The notes under the pieces: model-generated
Seen by the model: only the letters and a program-made list of their open reading frames with translations
The model's database searches: none
Told to the model about the DNA's origin: nothing
Shown: positions 35,395 through 45,480 of the stretch, piece by piece
How the letters are laid out: each line of letters starts with the position of its first letter
Position numbering within the stretch: the first letter of the stretch is position 1
Made by a program: the position numbers and the translations under genes
Assembly: GCA_012845835.1 (NCBI GenBank)
Contig: JABAKD010000009.1
Location: forward strand, 4,254,904 to 4,318,903
From: Undaria pinnatifida
Lineage: Eukaryota; Sar; Phaeophyceae; Laminariales; Alariaceae
Direction of reading: 5' to 3'
Length of the DNA stretch: 64,000 nucleotides

Positions 35395-35770
35395 TATGGT
35401 TCTAGTGTATCGCATGTCCGCGTGGTTTTTGTTTATGGGTTGATATTCTAGACTTGGTTATCGTATTGTTTCAAAGTGGTGCTTTCCGCGTTTTTGATGT
35501 TACACGTATATGTTTTGGTTTATGTTCTAGACTTTGTATCGTGTTGTTTCGGAGCGGTATTTTCGAATACATGTCATTTTGTAACCACGTAGTTTTTGCT
35601 ACCGTGTACGTTTTGGTTGATGTTCTAGGTTTCGTTATCGTATTGTATCAGGGTGGTGTTTTCGAAACGTATTATTTGTCTTGTGGTTTTGCAACACGTG
35701 GTTTTGTTGATGTTCTAGAGTCATTATGTATTGTATCGAATCGGTTTTCGAACATATATTGGTGTACATG
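35395..35770 (+). repeat. Degenerate minisatellite, unit about 80-95 bp
   Basis: Four units with the phrase GTTCTAG followed by GTATTGT.TC and GTGGT.TTTTCGAA, at about 35445, 35523, 35619 and 35711. It ends at a G tract (about 35773-35793). Confidence 0.75.
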
Positions 35771-35805
35771 GTTGGGGGGGGGGGGGGGGGGGGAAGGGGG
35801 GTGTT

Positions 35806-35940
35806 GTATATATCTGCAAAACGTATTTTAGTACGCCGAGAAACTGCTTCGGGGGGCCTAAGACGAAGTTATGTATATATCTGCAAAAGTATTTTGTACG
35901 CCGAGGAAAACTGCTTCGGGGGGCCTAAAAACGAAGTTGC
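35806..35940 (+). repeat. 67-bp tandem duplication beside a G tract
   Basis: Two units from GTATATATCTGCAAAA to GGGGGGCCTAA..ACGAAGTT at 35806 and 35873. An imperfect inverted repeat (GCGAGGGACGTT / AACGTTCCCCTCGC) follows at 35939-35978. Confidence 0.85.
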
Positions 35941-36038
35941 GAGGGACGTTTGGAATTTCAACGTTCCCCTCGCGGCTTTGTCAAGTATGGTCAAATGCAT
36001 ATTTATCCTGAAGATAGACATGCAGTAACCAGCCTTGA

Positions 36039-36092
36039 AACTATGGGTTGTAGCGGTATCATAATGCACTTATGATACCGTTACTCATAGTT
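36039..36092. repeat. Long imperfect hairpin
   Basis: Inner stem GTAGCGGTATCATAA / TTATGATACCGTTAC with a 5-nt loop and one mismatch, extended after a short internal loop by AACTATG / CATAGTT. The fold is about 54 nt long. Could be a small MITE remnant or a transcribed hairpin; no evidence of expression. Confidence 0.7.
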
Positions 36093-36277
36093 CGGCTATG
36101 TGTGTATTATGATTCGCTACACAGTGTACGGAGTGAGGTAGGGTTAAGAAGAAGGGGAGGGGGGGGGGGGGGGGGGGGAATTTACAGGAAAGCGTGGTAT
36201 GTATAGGTAGTTTGCTTATTGAGTATCCCGCCATGTGGGTGGGTGACATGTGATGAGTTGTGGGAGGTTTGGGGTTT

Positions 36278-36578
36278 CGGCGACTCCACTTGCAACTACA
36301 GTGTAGCTATCCGGGTCAACAGGGTGACGTTAGTCATTCTGTAGACGGAAACTATGAAATTCGTGGAAGGTAATGCATCAGTTTATCAAATGAAGTCTGT
36401 AAGTCCATTATCTGGTGAGGGAAGGGTGGGGGGGGGGGAAAAAGCGGGGGCCGGGGGAAGGGGGGTGAATTGCAGCAGCGGGATCTCCAGCACGTGGAAG
36501 TGTTCAATCCTCTGGCGGATTTCGATGTGGGTCGTGAAGGAAAGTGCGAGTGCATTCAGGCGTGATTTGGACTCAGTA
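36278..36578 (+). repeat. G-tract dispersed repeat, copy 5, cut by the assembly gap
   Basis: Contains the head-block end (GTGTAGCTAT.CGGGTCAACAG), a G island at 36428-36438 and the internal GGCGGATTTCGAT block, then runs into N at 36579. Confidence 0.75.
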
Positions 36579-37078
36579 NNNNNNNNNNNNNNNNNNNNNN
36601 NNNNNNNNNNNNNNNNNNNNNNNNNNNNNNNNNNNNNNNNNNNNNNNNNNNNNNNNNNNNNNNNNNNNNNNNNNNNNNNNNNNNNNNNNNNNNNNNNNNN
36701 NNNNNNNNNNNNNNNNNNNNNNNNNNNNNNNNNNNNNNNNNNNNNNNNNNNNNNNNNNNNNNNNNNNNNNNNNNNNNNNNNNNNNNNNNNNNNNNNNNNN
36801 NNNNNNNNNNNNNNNNNNNNNNNNNNNNNNNNNNNNNNNNNNNNNNNNNNNNNNNNNNNNNNNNNNNNNNNNNNNNNNNNNNNNNNNNNNNNNNNNNNNN
36901 NNNNNNNNNNNNNNNNNNNNNNNNNNNNNNNNNNNNNNNNNNNNNNNNNNNNNNNNNNNNNNNNNNNNNNNNNNNNNNNNNNNNNNNNNNNNNNNNNNNN
37001 NNNNNNNNNNNNNNNNNNNNNNNNNNNNNNNNNNNNNNNNNNNNNNNNNNNNNNNNNNNNNNNNNNNNNNNNNNNNNN
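36579..37078. other. Assembly gap, exactly 500 N
   Basis: 500 N. The right edge is a run of 25 C, and G-rich islands lie left of it, so the gap lies inside G-tract repeat sequence. The round number may be a placeholder or an estimate. Confidence 0.98.
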
Positions 37079-37267
37079 CCCCCCCCCCCCCCCCCCCCCC
37101 CCCTCCCCCTTTTCTCCCCTTTTTTCAAAACTCTTATATCGATCTATTCCCGTAAAAGGTGGTTGTTCATTCCTCTATGACACTTTGTAAAAATAAACGT
37201 TCGAGGGACAGGCGAAGTGGCCGTTCCCATAAATCATGTGTAACTTCTGTAATTTAATCGTTCATTC

Positions 37268-38415
37268 CTAAAAACCATGTAACGTACAAAGACGTACCCA
37301 CTCCTCACTCAGCAGTCTATCATGCCCGGGTGCTTGACCTTCCCTTTCGATACATTTCCAAACTCCTTCAGTGACCAACCACCAATACTTCTCACGTACA
37401 ACCGGGTCATGCACTCTTTTAATAGTCGGCTTTATTGGTGAGTTTTTGAAAAATGTTTGGCGGAAATTGTGGAGTTTGTTCCTCAAACGTTCCTTGGTAT
37501 AACCATGTCTAATCATGTCCGTCATCAACTTAGCAGCTGCTACTTGGAAGAAATGGATTTCCGAGCACCTAATTGCAAATCGACAAAGTTGGCAATAGAG
37601 GGTCGCATACAAACACTTTTTTGATAATCGTGTTTCAATGTGGGGGTATCTACGGTACTGCTTCAGTGTCTCCATGTGGTCCCGCTTATCATACATTCGA
37701 ATTTGCGATACTCCAGCAGTACTTTGAAGAATTTCCATATCCAGGAAATGCACTGTTTGCCCTCTTTGTTCCTTGGTGATAGATACAGGGTTCGCAACCT
37801 GCTCACCCTCGTCATCCAGGATGTGTTCTGGGTACATTCCACCATACACCCCTCCCTCCCCTCCTTCCCGCTTGATAATTTGTTCAAACGTAGGGCCTTT
37901 CCTACTTGGTAAGCCTGGTGCTACCGTAAGTATGTCATCTATGAATCTCTTAGTGTTACTACCGTACTGTTCAATAAACTCTAAAGGGTAAAGAGGTTCA
38001 ATGTTGTTTCTCGTATCGAGCAAATATCTATTTATCATAGTTTTTAGGAAATTGAGTTCATGCATGAACGCAAAATCGTTCGCTAAATCGGGTGCGGGTG
38101 CAGTGCCCATGAATATGCCCGATGATTGCTTATATATCGCTCCTCCAAATTGTACAAAACCTTCGTCTAATACGAAGTTAATCCATTCACACAGTTTAGC
38201 TTGACCAACATTAAATTCCCTTTTGTTGTTGGTTGTTCCATTAGCATTTACAGGAGGGTTGAGAGACCAGTGTATTTTGTTGATCTTCGGTTCCTTTTCA
38301 TTATTTTTGAACCCATACTTAATGTACATCGATTTGGAACCGTCTTTTGCTTCTTGGTATGTGAATACCAAGTCCAGTAACTCGCCCATGATACGTTTAA
38401 GACATGAGTTGGAAT
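37268..38415 (-). pseudogene. Penelope-like reverse transcriptase, 5' truncated
   Basis: The open frame extends from 38506, but recognisable protein starts at about 38415 (CLKRIMGELLDLVF). Counting from the first Met: YKQSSGIFMGTAPAPDLAN (about residues 125-143) is the motif B type GxxMGTxxAPxxAN; RFIDDI (187-192) is motif C with both catalytic Asp; HFLDMEI (about 253-259) is the downstream FLD motif; a basic thumb-like region follows (YDKRDHMETL, RYPHIETRLSK). This pattern fits Penelope-like elements best. Motif A and everything before it are missing, and no GIY-YIG endonuclease is seen after it. The stop at 37268 gives a plausible natural end. Confidence 0.7.
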
Positions 38416-38619
38416 TATGAGATATATTGCAGGCGACGCGTCCAAAATTGAGGATGGAGAAGGGATGTGTTGGCAACGAAACAAGAAACAAGAAGTAAAG
38501 AACCACGAAAACCTAAAGAAAGCAAAAAACAGCGTGACAGGTATGTGTAGCAACGGCAGCCAAGCAACGGGGGCGACGACAAAGTTGGCCACAGTGCCAC
38601 CATCGATATTCCACCACAT

Positions 38620-38992
38620 CGAGCAGCACCACAACTACCTGCAGCTAGCAGCAGCATCCGTTTTAGGAAATATAAACACGCTGCACCAGCACCAGCACCG
38701 GTAACAGCAACACCTTTTTTTTTTCCACGTTTGGGCGTATTTCGCACTCTTCTCGTCGTGTGCTGCTGCCGCCACCAACGCAGCTGCTGCTGCTGCTGCT
38801 GCTGCTGCCTGCTGCTGCTGCTGCTGCTGCTGCTTCCTGCTGCTGCTGCTGCTGCCTGCTGCTGCTGCTGCTGCTGCTGCGCTCAGCGTGCGTCGCAACC
38901 CCGCAGAGGTGCTCAGCCCCGAACACGCCCGGCGCCCGAAACCTAGACCGCGGTGACCTCACACCGCGCTGCTGCTGCTTCTGCTGCTGCTA
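38620..38992. repeat. CAG/CTG triplet-repeat cluster
   Basis: CAG-type triplets on the plus strand at about 38622-38712, then CTG runs at 38782-38881 (broken by CCT and TTC interruptions) and 38969-38992. Open Leu-, Ala- or Gln/Ser-rich frames here are by-products. The opposed CAG and CTG blocks could pair. Confidence 0.9.
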
Positions 38993-39289
38993 CCACTGCG
39001 TGTTTAAAATAAAAAGATACATGAGCTGTCCTGTTGTCACGGTGTAGTGCATTATTGGACTATAATACATATCGTATAACACGTGAGAAAGCACACCACG
39101 GTGACATTTTGGTGTAAAAAATATATTAGGACCCCGTGTGCTGTTGTGGGTGTGCGCTATCTAAGGCACCTCCGATGATAAACACCATGAACGCAAGGCC
39201 TGCAGCCAGGGGCTGTGGATATAGAATGTGAGTGCCAACGACAGGGCATCAGTGGTTGATAATGGGAGTTGCAAGATCCCGGCCGGATT

Positions 39290-39745
39290 TCAAACTTGTT
39301 CACGTTTAAACGCCAGTTTTCCATATATATGTTCTCTGGCTAATGTTCTTCGGGGGCTTTGAAAAGAGGGCTTCCACACGTCGTATTCCTGCCACTCGTG
39401 GCACACACCGGGGAGCGTGGTCTGGTCGCCTGTTGCAATTGTATTAGCTGGCGATTTGCCTGCTGCAGACGGGGCCTCAGGCCCTTTCCCTGTCGCATTG
39501 GGCGTTGCTGCAAGAGCTACTGGTGTTTCGCCGGTACCGGTACCGGTACCAGTAGTCAGGGCTTGGGACACGGTGGACATAGGAGACGAAATAATGTTAG
39601 TGCCAGTGCCGGTAAGCACCTGGTCCCAAACAAAAATTACATGGTCGTTGCCCGAGGCGCGGCAGCAGCCGAATGCGGTCGAAGCCGCAAACCTGTTCGG
39701 GCCACTGTGAAGGGGCGGAGCAGTGGCCTTTGTGCTGGTGTTCAC
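39290..39745 (-). CDS. Hypothetical protein, Gly/Thr-rich centre
   Basis: 151 codons on the minus strand: a SGNDHVIFVWDQVL segment, a (TG)n stretch from a tandem GGTACC repeat at about 39535-39552, then an Ala/Thr/Pro-rich part and a charged end (EYDVWKPSFQSPRRTLAREH). It lies just downstream of OTU-element copy B on the same strand, but outside the part shared with copy A. No domain recognised. Confidence 0.3.
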   Translation of the reverse strand: MNTSTKATAPPLHSGPNRFAASTAFGCCRASGNDHVIFVWDQVLTGTGTNIISSPMSTVSQALTTGTGTGTGETPVALAATPNATGKGPEAPSAAGKSPANTIATGDQTTLPGVCHEWQEYDVWKPSFQSPRRTLAREHIYGKLAFKREQV

Positions 39746-39779
39746 ACCGGTGCGGGTAGATTGTATATAGTGAATGATA

Positions 39780-42070
39780 CAAGGTTCCCCTTCGGGAGGT
39801 GGACACGTGCCTCCCGGGGGCGACGCAAGTCGAATGACTACAACTGATGATGAAGTATTTATGCAGAAGGTGTATATCGGAGGGATGCGTAGTGGAAAGA
39901 ATGTGGATAATATAAGATATCACAGACATTTGGAGGAGGAGGGTTGGGATATTGCTGAGGCTCGGTGTGATAAGTTATTCGAAAGTCCACTCCGTATAAC
40001 TGCGTGGCAGCAATTAATTCTACGTTTGTAGCATATATATGCGTAAGGCTGTGACATGAAGTGGAGATACTCTTCGACACTCGAATATGTAGTAGGTTGA
40101 GATCCAGCGACTTCCACAAGTTCTTGATTTGCTCCAGCTAAGATGCTGTCGTGGAAAGTGTTGAAACCTGATCCTGGGATAACGGTGTACAAATTGGTTG
40201 TGATGTGGGCAATAATATGTGCACGGACGATGTGATGTAAAGCTGGGTTGTTGTGCACACGACGCGAGATACATCTTAATAAACATGCACCATCACCAAT
40301 CTCGGGAATATTGTCTTGATCATTTTCGCTGTCTGATGGGTTTGTACTGCTGTCGCTGCTGTTAGAGGAATCATTGGTGTCAATTTGTTGTTTGTTTTCT
40401 GTGTCCAGTATTTTTCCCCGCGTGCTTATACCGATGTTTGTTGCCGATATGGTCTGTTGTGTGCACATCGTTACTTCTTTTGCTTGAGTTGTGTTGCTAC
40501 TTTATATCTCTTTATACAGGTTTCGCTACTGCTGTATGGTATCCACCGTGTCAATTGTGAGGGAGAACCCACAGTAAACTTAGAGTCTATGGACTACGTG
40601 CTGCTTGCTGGTGGTGCTCTATTGTAAAACCGCTGTGTATGTTCTTTTGATGAGAGTAAACGTCTTGTGTATTTATTCTCCTCGGTCCATCCAGAAAAAA
40701 ATCCCGTTCTCAATAAAATTTGATTTTTTATGATCTATATATTGTTGCCGCTCTCTGCGGTTGCTTGCTGCTGCTGTGATCGTAGACAGTTCATACCGAT
40801 GTTTGTTGCCGATATGGTCTGTTGTGTGCACATCGTTACTTTTGCTTGGGTTGTGTTGCTACTTTATATCTCTTTATACAGGTTTCGCTACTGCTGTATG
40901 GTAACCACCGTGTCAATTGTGAGGGAGAACTCACAGTAATGACATAGTTCACGTCGTTGCAGCGGGTACATATACACCGCGCCCGCGTCTAGCAGTGCAG
41001 GAAAATTCTCTCGCAAATACATTTTGATGCCACCCCGATGTACGTGCGAGGACTAAAGTTCCACCGTGTGTGTAGTAGACGTATTTAAGCCTGACGATAT
41101 GCCTATATTTTAGGCTCTAAACCAAATTAAGCCCTATCGTGTCTTAAATGTCTACAAAATAGGTCTATTTTATCGACCTAACGACCACGGCAGACCACGG
41201 TGAGATGTGGATTTTCCCAAAATATGCACTTGGTTGGGCACATTTTGGCCCAAGTGCATATTTGAAGCAATTTTCCGAGTATTTTCCAGCAAACAACAGC
41301 ATTTCAGACGACAAAAGCTCGAGGAAACATCAGACGGATGCCTACATTTCGAGGGTGGAAATTGAACCGGGTTGAGGGCCAGTCCTGCTGTGCTGCTGTA
41401 CTGACTGCCACACTGAGGCACACCGAAGGCGGCAGACGCCTGCGAGGTATCCTACATATGAAGCGAGTATGGAGTACGAAGCACTCAATGTTTTTGCCAG
41501 GCACCAGTTATTTGTTTTGGCCGTTTGTTCAAGCTCGCACAGCATGGGCAGGGGAGGGTCTTTCTCGAAGTTTCCACCCACTCATGTGCTGACTCATGAC
41601 ATAAATCCTCGTCTTGCCATCTGCGTCTGGAGTAGTGCAGAAATATCATAGTCTATTTTCAAGTAGTTTGATCTTTCCTCGGCTTTTCTTTTTATGCGTA
41701 CTGAAAGAGACCACTATTTCGAGTTTTAGACATATGGTGTTTTTTTTTTGCGTTTAAGGTCGAAATATCGAATGGCCTAGCTCTTCCACTTGGAAGTACT
41801 TAAGACCTAACCTCGAGGCTTAAATACGTCTAGTGTGTGGTTGCCCGGGGACAGAAGTGTTTCATACCCCGCAAAATAGAGCCAGTCTCGGTGGCTTTCC
41901 GCGGCCATAGCTCGCGCCACGGACGTCCCATGAGCCCGGCACACGGCTGATAATATACCGACGGGTAGTCTGATCGCATTGCAGAAGAAAGCACACAAAA
42001 AAACTCTGCGCCGGCGGAGAAAAAGGGACGGACTAGGCAAAAAAATCAAAATGGTACATATGCATATTCA
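39780..42070 (-). mobile_element. OTU-protease element, copy B
   Basis: About 2.29 kb, aligned with copy A (24501-27134) with high identity apart from indels. It has one OTU frame and two copies of the 150-bp block (40428-40580, 40796-40939). The 340-bp stretch between them differs from copy A. See copy A for boundaries and the uncertain class. Confidence 0.75.
39920..40468 (-). CDS. OTU-like cysteine protease, transposon-associated
   Basis: 182 codons from Met at 40468. A low-complexity Ser/Asn/Asp leader (residues 1-52) precedes the OTU core: PEIGDGACLLRC with D-G-A-C at residues 59-62 (predicted catalytic Asp and Cys), then a long helix (NNPALHHIVRAHIIAHI), FNTFHDSILAG and SSVEEYLHFMSQ. 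After AYIC the frame diverges from copy A1 because of an added ATAT at about 40030, so the final strand with the expected His is read out of phase. OTU enzymes are ubiquitin-directed cysteine proteases. OTU domains are known in some mobile elements (for example Dualen/RandI LINEs and some Helitrons). Activity is unlikely without the C-terminal strand. Confidence 0.6.
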   Translation of the reverse strand: MCTQQTISATNIGISTRGKILDTENKQQIDTNDSSNSSDSSTNPSDSENDQDNIPEIGDGACLLRCISRRVHNNPALHHIVRAHIIAHITTNLYTVIPGSGFNTFHDSILAGANQELVEVAGSQPTTYSSVEEYLHFMSQPYAYICYKRRINCCHAVIRSGLSNNLSHRASAISQPSSSKCL

Positions 42071-42550
42071 TCCACCAGGTAGTGTGATAGTTATGGAGTT
42101 TGACTCTTTTTTCCGGCCTAGATAAGTAGGGGGTGTGTCATCCAAAGTAACCCCGGTAATAAAATGACGGCACAAAAACGAAGTAGAATAATTATGGCCG
42201 GGTGTGCTCATGTGTAGGGCGGGCGTTATATAACGAGATTGTGCTTTGTACCGTGTCATACGGTTGTATACCACATTGCAATTTGGGCTGTACAGCAGCC
42301 TTCGAATGAGCTGTCGCTCAGGCTGGAAGTCCTCGGCATCGCCTCGGTAGCCAGCATCTAGAGAAATCACCATGGAGCCAGCGTATATCGCTTTTTGCGC
42401 CCACCCCGAGGCATGAGATGGAGCATGACCGTTCTGACGAGCTCCTCTCACAGGGCTGGCCAAGGGGTTTCCCAGGATCATTCCGGTTCTCTGATACACC
42501 ACATGGTTCTGGAGATAACGCTTGGTTCTAATTTTAGGCTCCGTTCCCAT
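42068..42550 (-). CDS. Hypothetical protein fragment
   Basis: 160 codons, protein-like composition (YLQNHVVYQRTGMILGNPLA, GWAQKAIYAGSMVISLDAGY, ERQLIRRLLYSPNCNVVYNR). It begins directly beside the right end of OTU-element copy B. No domain recognised and no start or splice context to judge by. Confidence 0.3.
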   Translation of the reverse strand: MGTEPKIRTKRYLQNHVVYQRTGMILGNPLASPVRGARQNGHAPSHASGWAQKAIYAGSMVISLDAGYRGDAEDFQPERQLIRRLLYSPNCNVVYNRMTRYKAQSRYITPALHMSTPGHNYSTSFLCRHFITGVTLDDTPPTYLGRKKESNSITITLPGG

Positions 42551-42594
42551 TTTTCTGAAAACTCTGTTATCATTGAAAAAAATATCTATTTATA

Positions 42595-43193
42595 GTGGAT
42601 CCCCGCGCGAGCAAATCACAAAAAATAGTGTACCTCGCGAACCACCTGGCTATCGCACAACGAATTCAGAGTGGCTCACCGAGGGCGGCCGCTGCAAATT
42701 CGTCCTTGAGCAACACAACCTTACTTTCATTGTCGATCATATATTGTGGGAGGGGTTTACCCGACAACCACCTACTAAAAGTTCCATTCGAAAAAAAACA
42801 AAAATGTTTGCCTAGACTAACTGCAAGATTAAACAAACAAGAGCCTTTCCCGGGCGAAGTAACCGGTTTAAAACAAATAAACACGCGGCGAGACTCTCCC
42901 CTCCACCCCTGCCGACGCGCACGACCTTGGCGCGATAGCCCGAACAACCAACCTATGATATCTGCGGTGGGTGCAGGAAGGAGGAGGCAAAGCAGGGTCG
43001 TCCTATAAGCAGGCTTCGCTCAAGAGTCACTGCCATAGCCAAGGCCGTGGTGAAGATCACAGGTGGATTTGCCGGCGTGGGAAAGTCTTCGAGGATAGCT
43101 CGGCTATCAGATTCGACGTGGGCTCGGAGAAACAATCAATTGAAACTAAGGGTAGTAACTCATCCAGGTCCATCTCGGGCAGTCATTTGAAGG
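42595..43193 (+). pseudogene. Broken frame with Walker A (P-loop NTPase) motif
   Basis: In the plus phase starting at multiples of 3, the sequence reads YDICGGCRKEEAKQG (a CxxC pair), then AKAVVKITGGFAGVGKSSRI at 43035-43097: a hydrophobic strand followed by GGFAGVGKSS (43062-43091), matching GxxxxGK[ST]. A motif like RVVTHPGPSRAV follows before TGA at about 43191. Two TAG codons (42813, 42927) interrupt the same phase upstream, while a neighbouring phase is open from 42595 to 43008, so at least one frameshift is likely. The layout recalls superfamily 1 helicases, including those of RNA viruses and some mobile elements, but no later helicase motif remains. Confidence 0.4.
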
Positions 43194-43249
43194 TCAATAT
43201 CTGGTACCGCAAGGTTTATATCTGGTACCATTCAATTGTTTAGAATATC

Positions 43250-44828
43250 CCTGTTTTAATGGAACCAAAGGCAGTTATTGTTTTTTGATAGCCGCTTCTC
43301 TATGCGTACAAACCGGTATAGTGTTGTTGTAATTTGACTGTGCAGCCCATTAGTATATGTTTGACTCGTGGTCACGATTTTGAGTACACAAAGCATCTTA
43401 ATTTAGATGCAGAGCAATACAATGTGCGGGGAATCTCAGTGGTATGTTGTTATTCAAGTTGTTGTTGTCGTTTCACCAAGAGTATCTGAGAACGTTGCAG
43501 AGAATGTTCCAAGGAAGTTTACTGTAGGGCGGTTTGTCGGTAAGTACAACTATCCGTAGAGTACATCTGCCCGTAACATGGGCATTGTGCCATTTTCATC
43601 AGGTGACGGACAGCCCCACTTTGATCACTCTCTACACCTTTTTCTCCCTGCACCTCTTTTCCTCTTCTCTTCTCCTTACACCTTCCGGGTTCTCTCTTTC
43701 GCTTAAATGTTTTGGCCATATAAGCGCCACTTACGAACTATCCTCGTTCTTTTTCTTCACAAGTAATCCTAACAGACACTTTGGTGCCACCTTTGCATCT
43801 CTATACACTGAGGCAGAGCCTCAAGACGTGTCAGTGATCCGAGTGTAACATCGACGTGGCTGAAAACTGCTGAAAGAGGTGTTGTTTGTTTGCATTGTGG
43901 TCATGTGGTGTCGGCTATATAGTCTTCGCAATGCCTGGATTGGGACTTTCAATCAGGCACGCTCTTAAAGGGAGGGCAACTTCAACATTGGCATCGACTT
44001 GCATCGATTGCATCGCCTATTGAAGTACACAAAGTTTGGCATCTCTCAGCCTCTGATTGTTACAAATCTGGTTAGCTGATTTTCCTGTATGCTCAAACTC
44101 CAACACTTTATAGTCCAGATATCAGCAAATATCACAGCCACCTTGTCTACCGTCTGGGTCCCGTCAAAGCTAGCTGGCATCGCCCATCCAGCACGCAACT
44201 GAATCGCGCTGCGTCACACGCCAGGCTGCACACCGTATGTTGGGTTTTCGCTTACTCAGCGGTATTCTGGTATATTCTCAATCAATCGCAATCGATGTCA
44301 AATCGATTGAAAATAAACGCATCGGGAAAGCTGTACTGTACGAAGCGCACAAGCTCGGGCAAAAAAACATTTGAAGTTTTTCACCACCGGTAAAACGAGG
44401 ACTTCGAGAGAAAAAAATCCAGGGTTTCCCCCATTCCCGGCCTACCAAGGAGAGGGTTCCAAAGTCAGTTTTTGTTTTTTGCGCCCCCTCGGATCACCCA
44501 AAACAAAATGCTCGTGGCAACTTGACATTAGGTTTTGTAAATGTTTTAACCACGAACTTGTGCCCGGAATACTATATTCGGTGATTCACGGAAGTAATTG
44601 GCCCCTGCGACTAATGGGGCAAGTCCGATGCCCGAGTAGACATCGTCAGAACTTGGAGTTACTTACAGATAACAACTTAAAATCAGCTTTCTCGGGCCGA
44701 ATATGTAACCATCATATCAGATTACGACCTCGTACAAGCCAGAGGAAGATTTGGATTAGTCTTCGATGTTGAGCTTCCTACGATAGGTACGAATTCATAC
44801 CTGGCTATTCGCACCTAGATATGCCCCT
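43250..44828. other. No gene recognised
   Basis: Short frames only. Small clusters of ATCGATT/CATCGATTG near 43995-44020 and 44285-44310 are the only pattern seen. Confidence 0.4.
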
Positions 44829-45480
44829 TTGTTCCTTGTTCGCTGGTATCTGGTGCGATGTTTCATAAAATGTCTCTGTTTTGTCCATTTCCGCCACAAT
44901 TTCGTACCAATGTCGCTGGGTAAGTTTTATCTACCCACTCCCGCTCTTTCGGCTTTTTTCTTGTACGATATGGACGATTTTAGGGCACGCTCTCGTTCAA
45001 TTTCGCTCTTTCGACAATGTTTGGTGCGGTATACTTTCCAGGGTCGCCGCTTATGCCTGTTTCTGATACATAATCGTACCTATGTCGCTGCGTTATCTGT
45101 TCCCGTTCGAATTTGTTCCAAACGTCGCTGCATTTGCGTGTTCCTGGTGGGTTTTCGAACGGATGTCCCTGGTTTGCATGTTTTCCGTACGATTTTGTAA
45201 AAAGAAATGGAGTTTATCTTCGTTCTTGTTCGATTTGGTTCAAACGTCGATGTTCCTGGTGTTTGCTGTACGATTCCGTACGAAAGGTCGGTACTGTTTT
45301 TTTTTCGCTCTCGTACCGATGCCTTTGTTTCCTGCTCAAGTTTCTGGTACGATTTCGTACAAAGATCGACATTTTGTCGACGTCATATACGATTTCGAAC
45401 AAATAACGTTGTTAGATGTGCCTGTTTCTCGCTCGACTTAGTACTGTTTTCAAACTTTTGGTCCGAGATCGTTCCAGAAA
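44829..45480 (+). repeat. Degenerate minisatellite with GTACGATTTCGTAC theme
   Basis: Roughly eight to ten loosely spaced copies of a 60-80 bp unit containing GTACGATTTCGTAC-like palindromes, followed by AAA.GTCG and TGTTCCTGGT. The Cys/Phe/Val-rich open frames (for example 44829-45200) follow from the repeat. Confidence 0.65.

Noticed and set aside
36354-37190. Frames running through the N gap
   Set aside because: The gap contains no sequence, so continuity across it is meaningless.
38782-38881. Possible CRISPR-like array in the regularly repeated CTG region
   Set aside because: Plain triplet repeat with irregular interruptions, no spacers and no cas genes; the genome looks eukaryotic.
38635-39047. 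Poly-Leu, poly-Ala or poly-Gln/Ser frames
   Set aside because: By-products of CTG/CAG triplet runs with no flanking domain.
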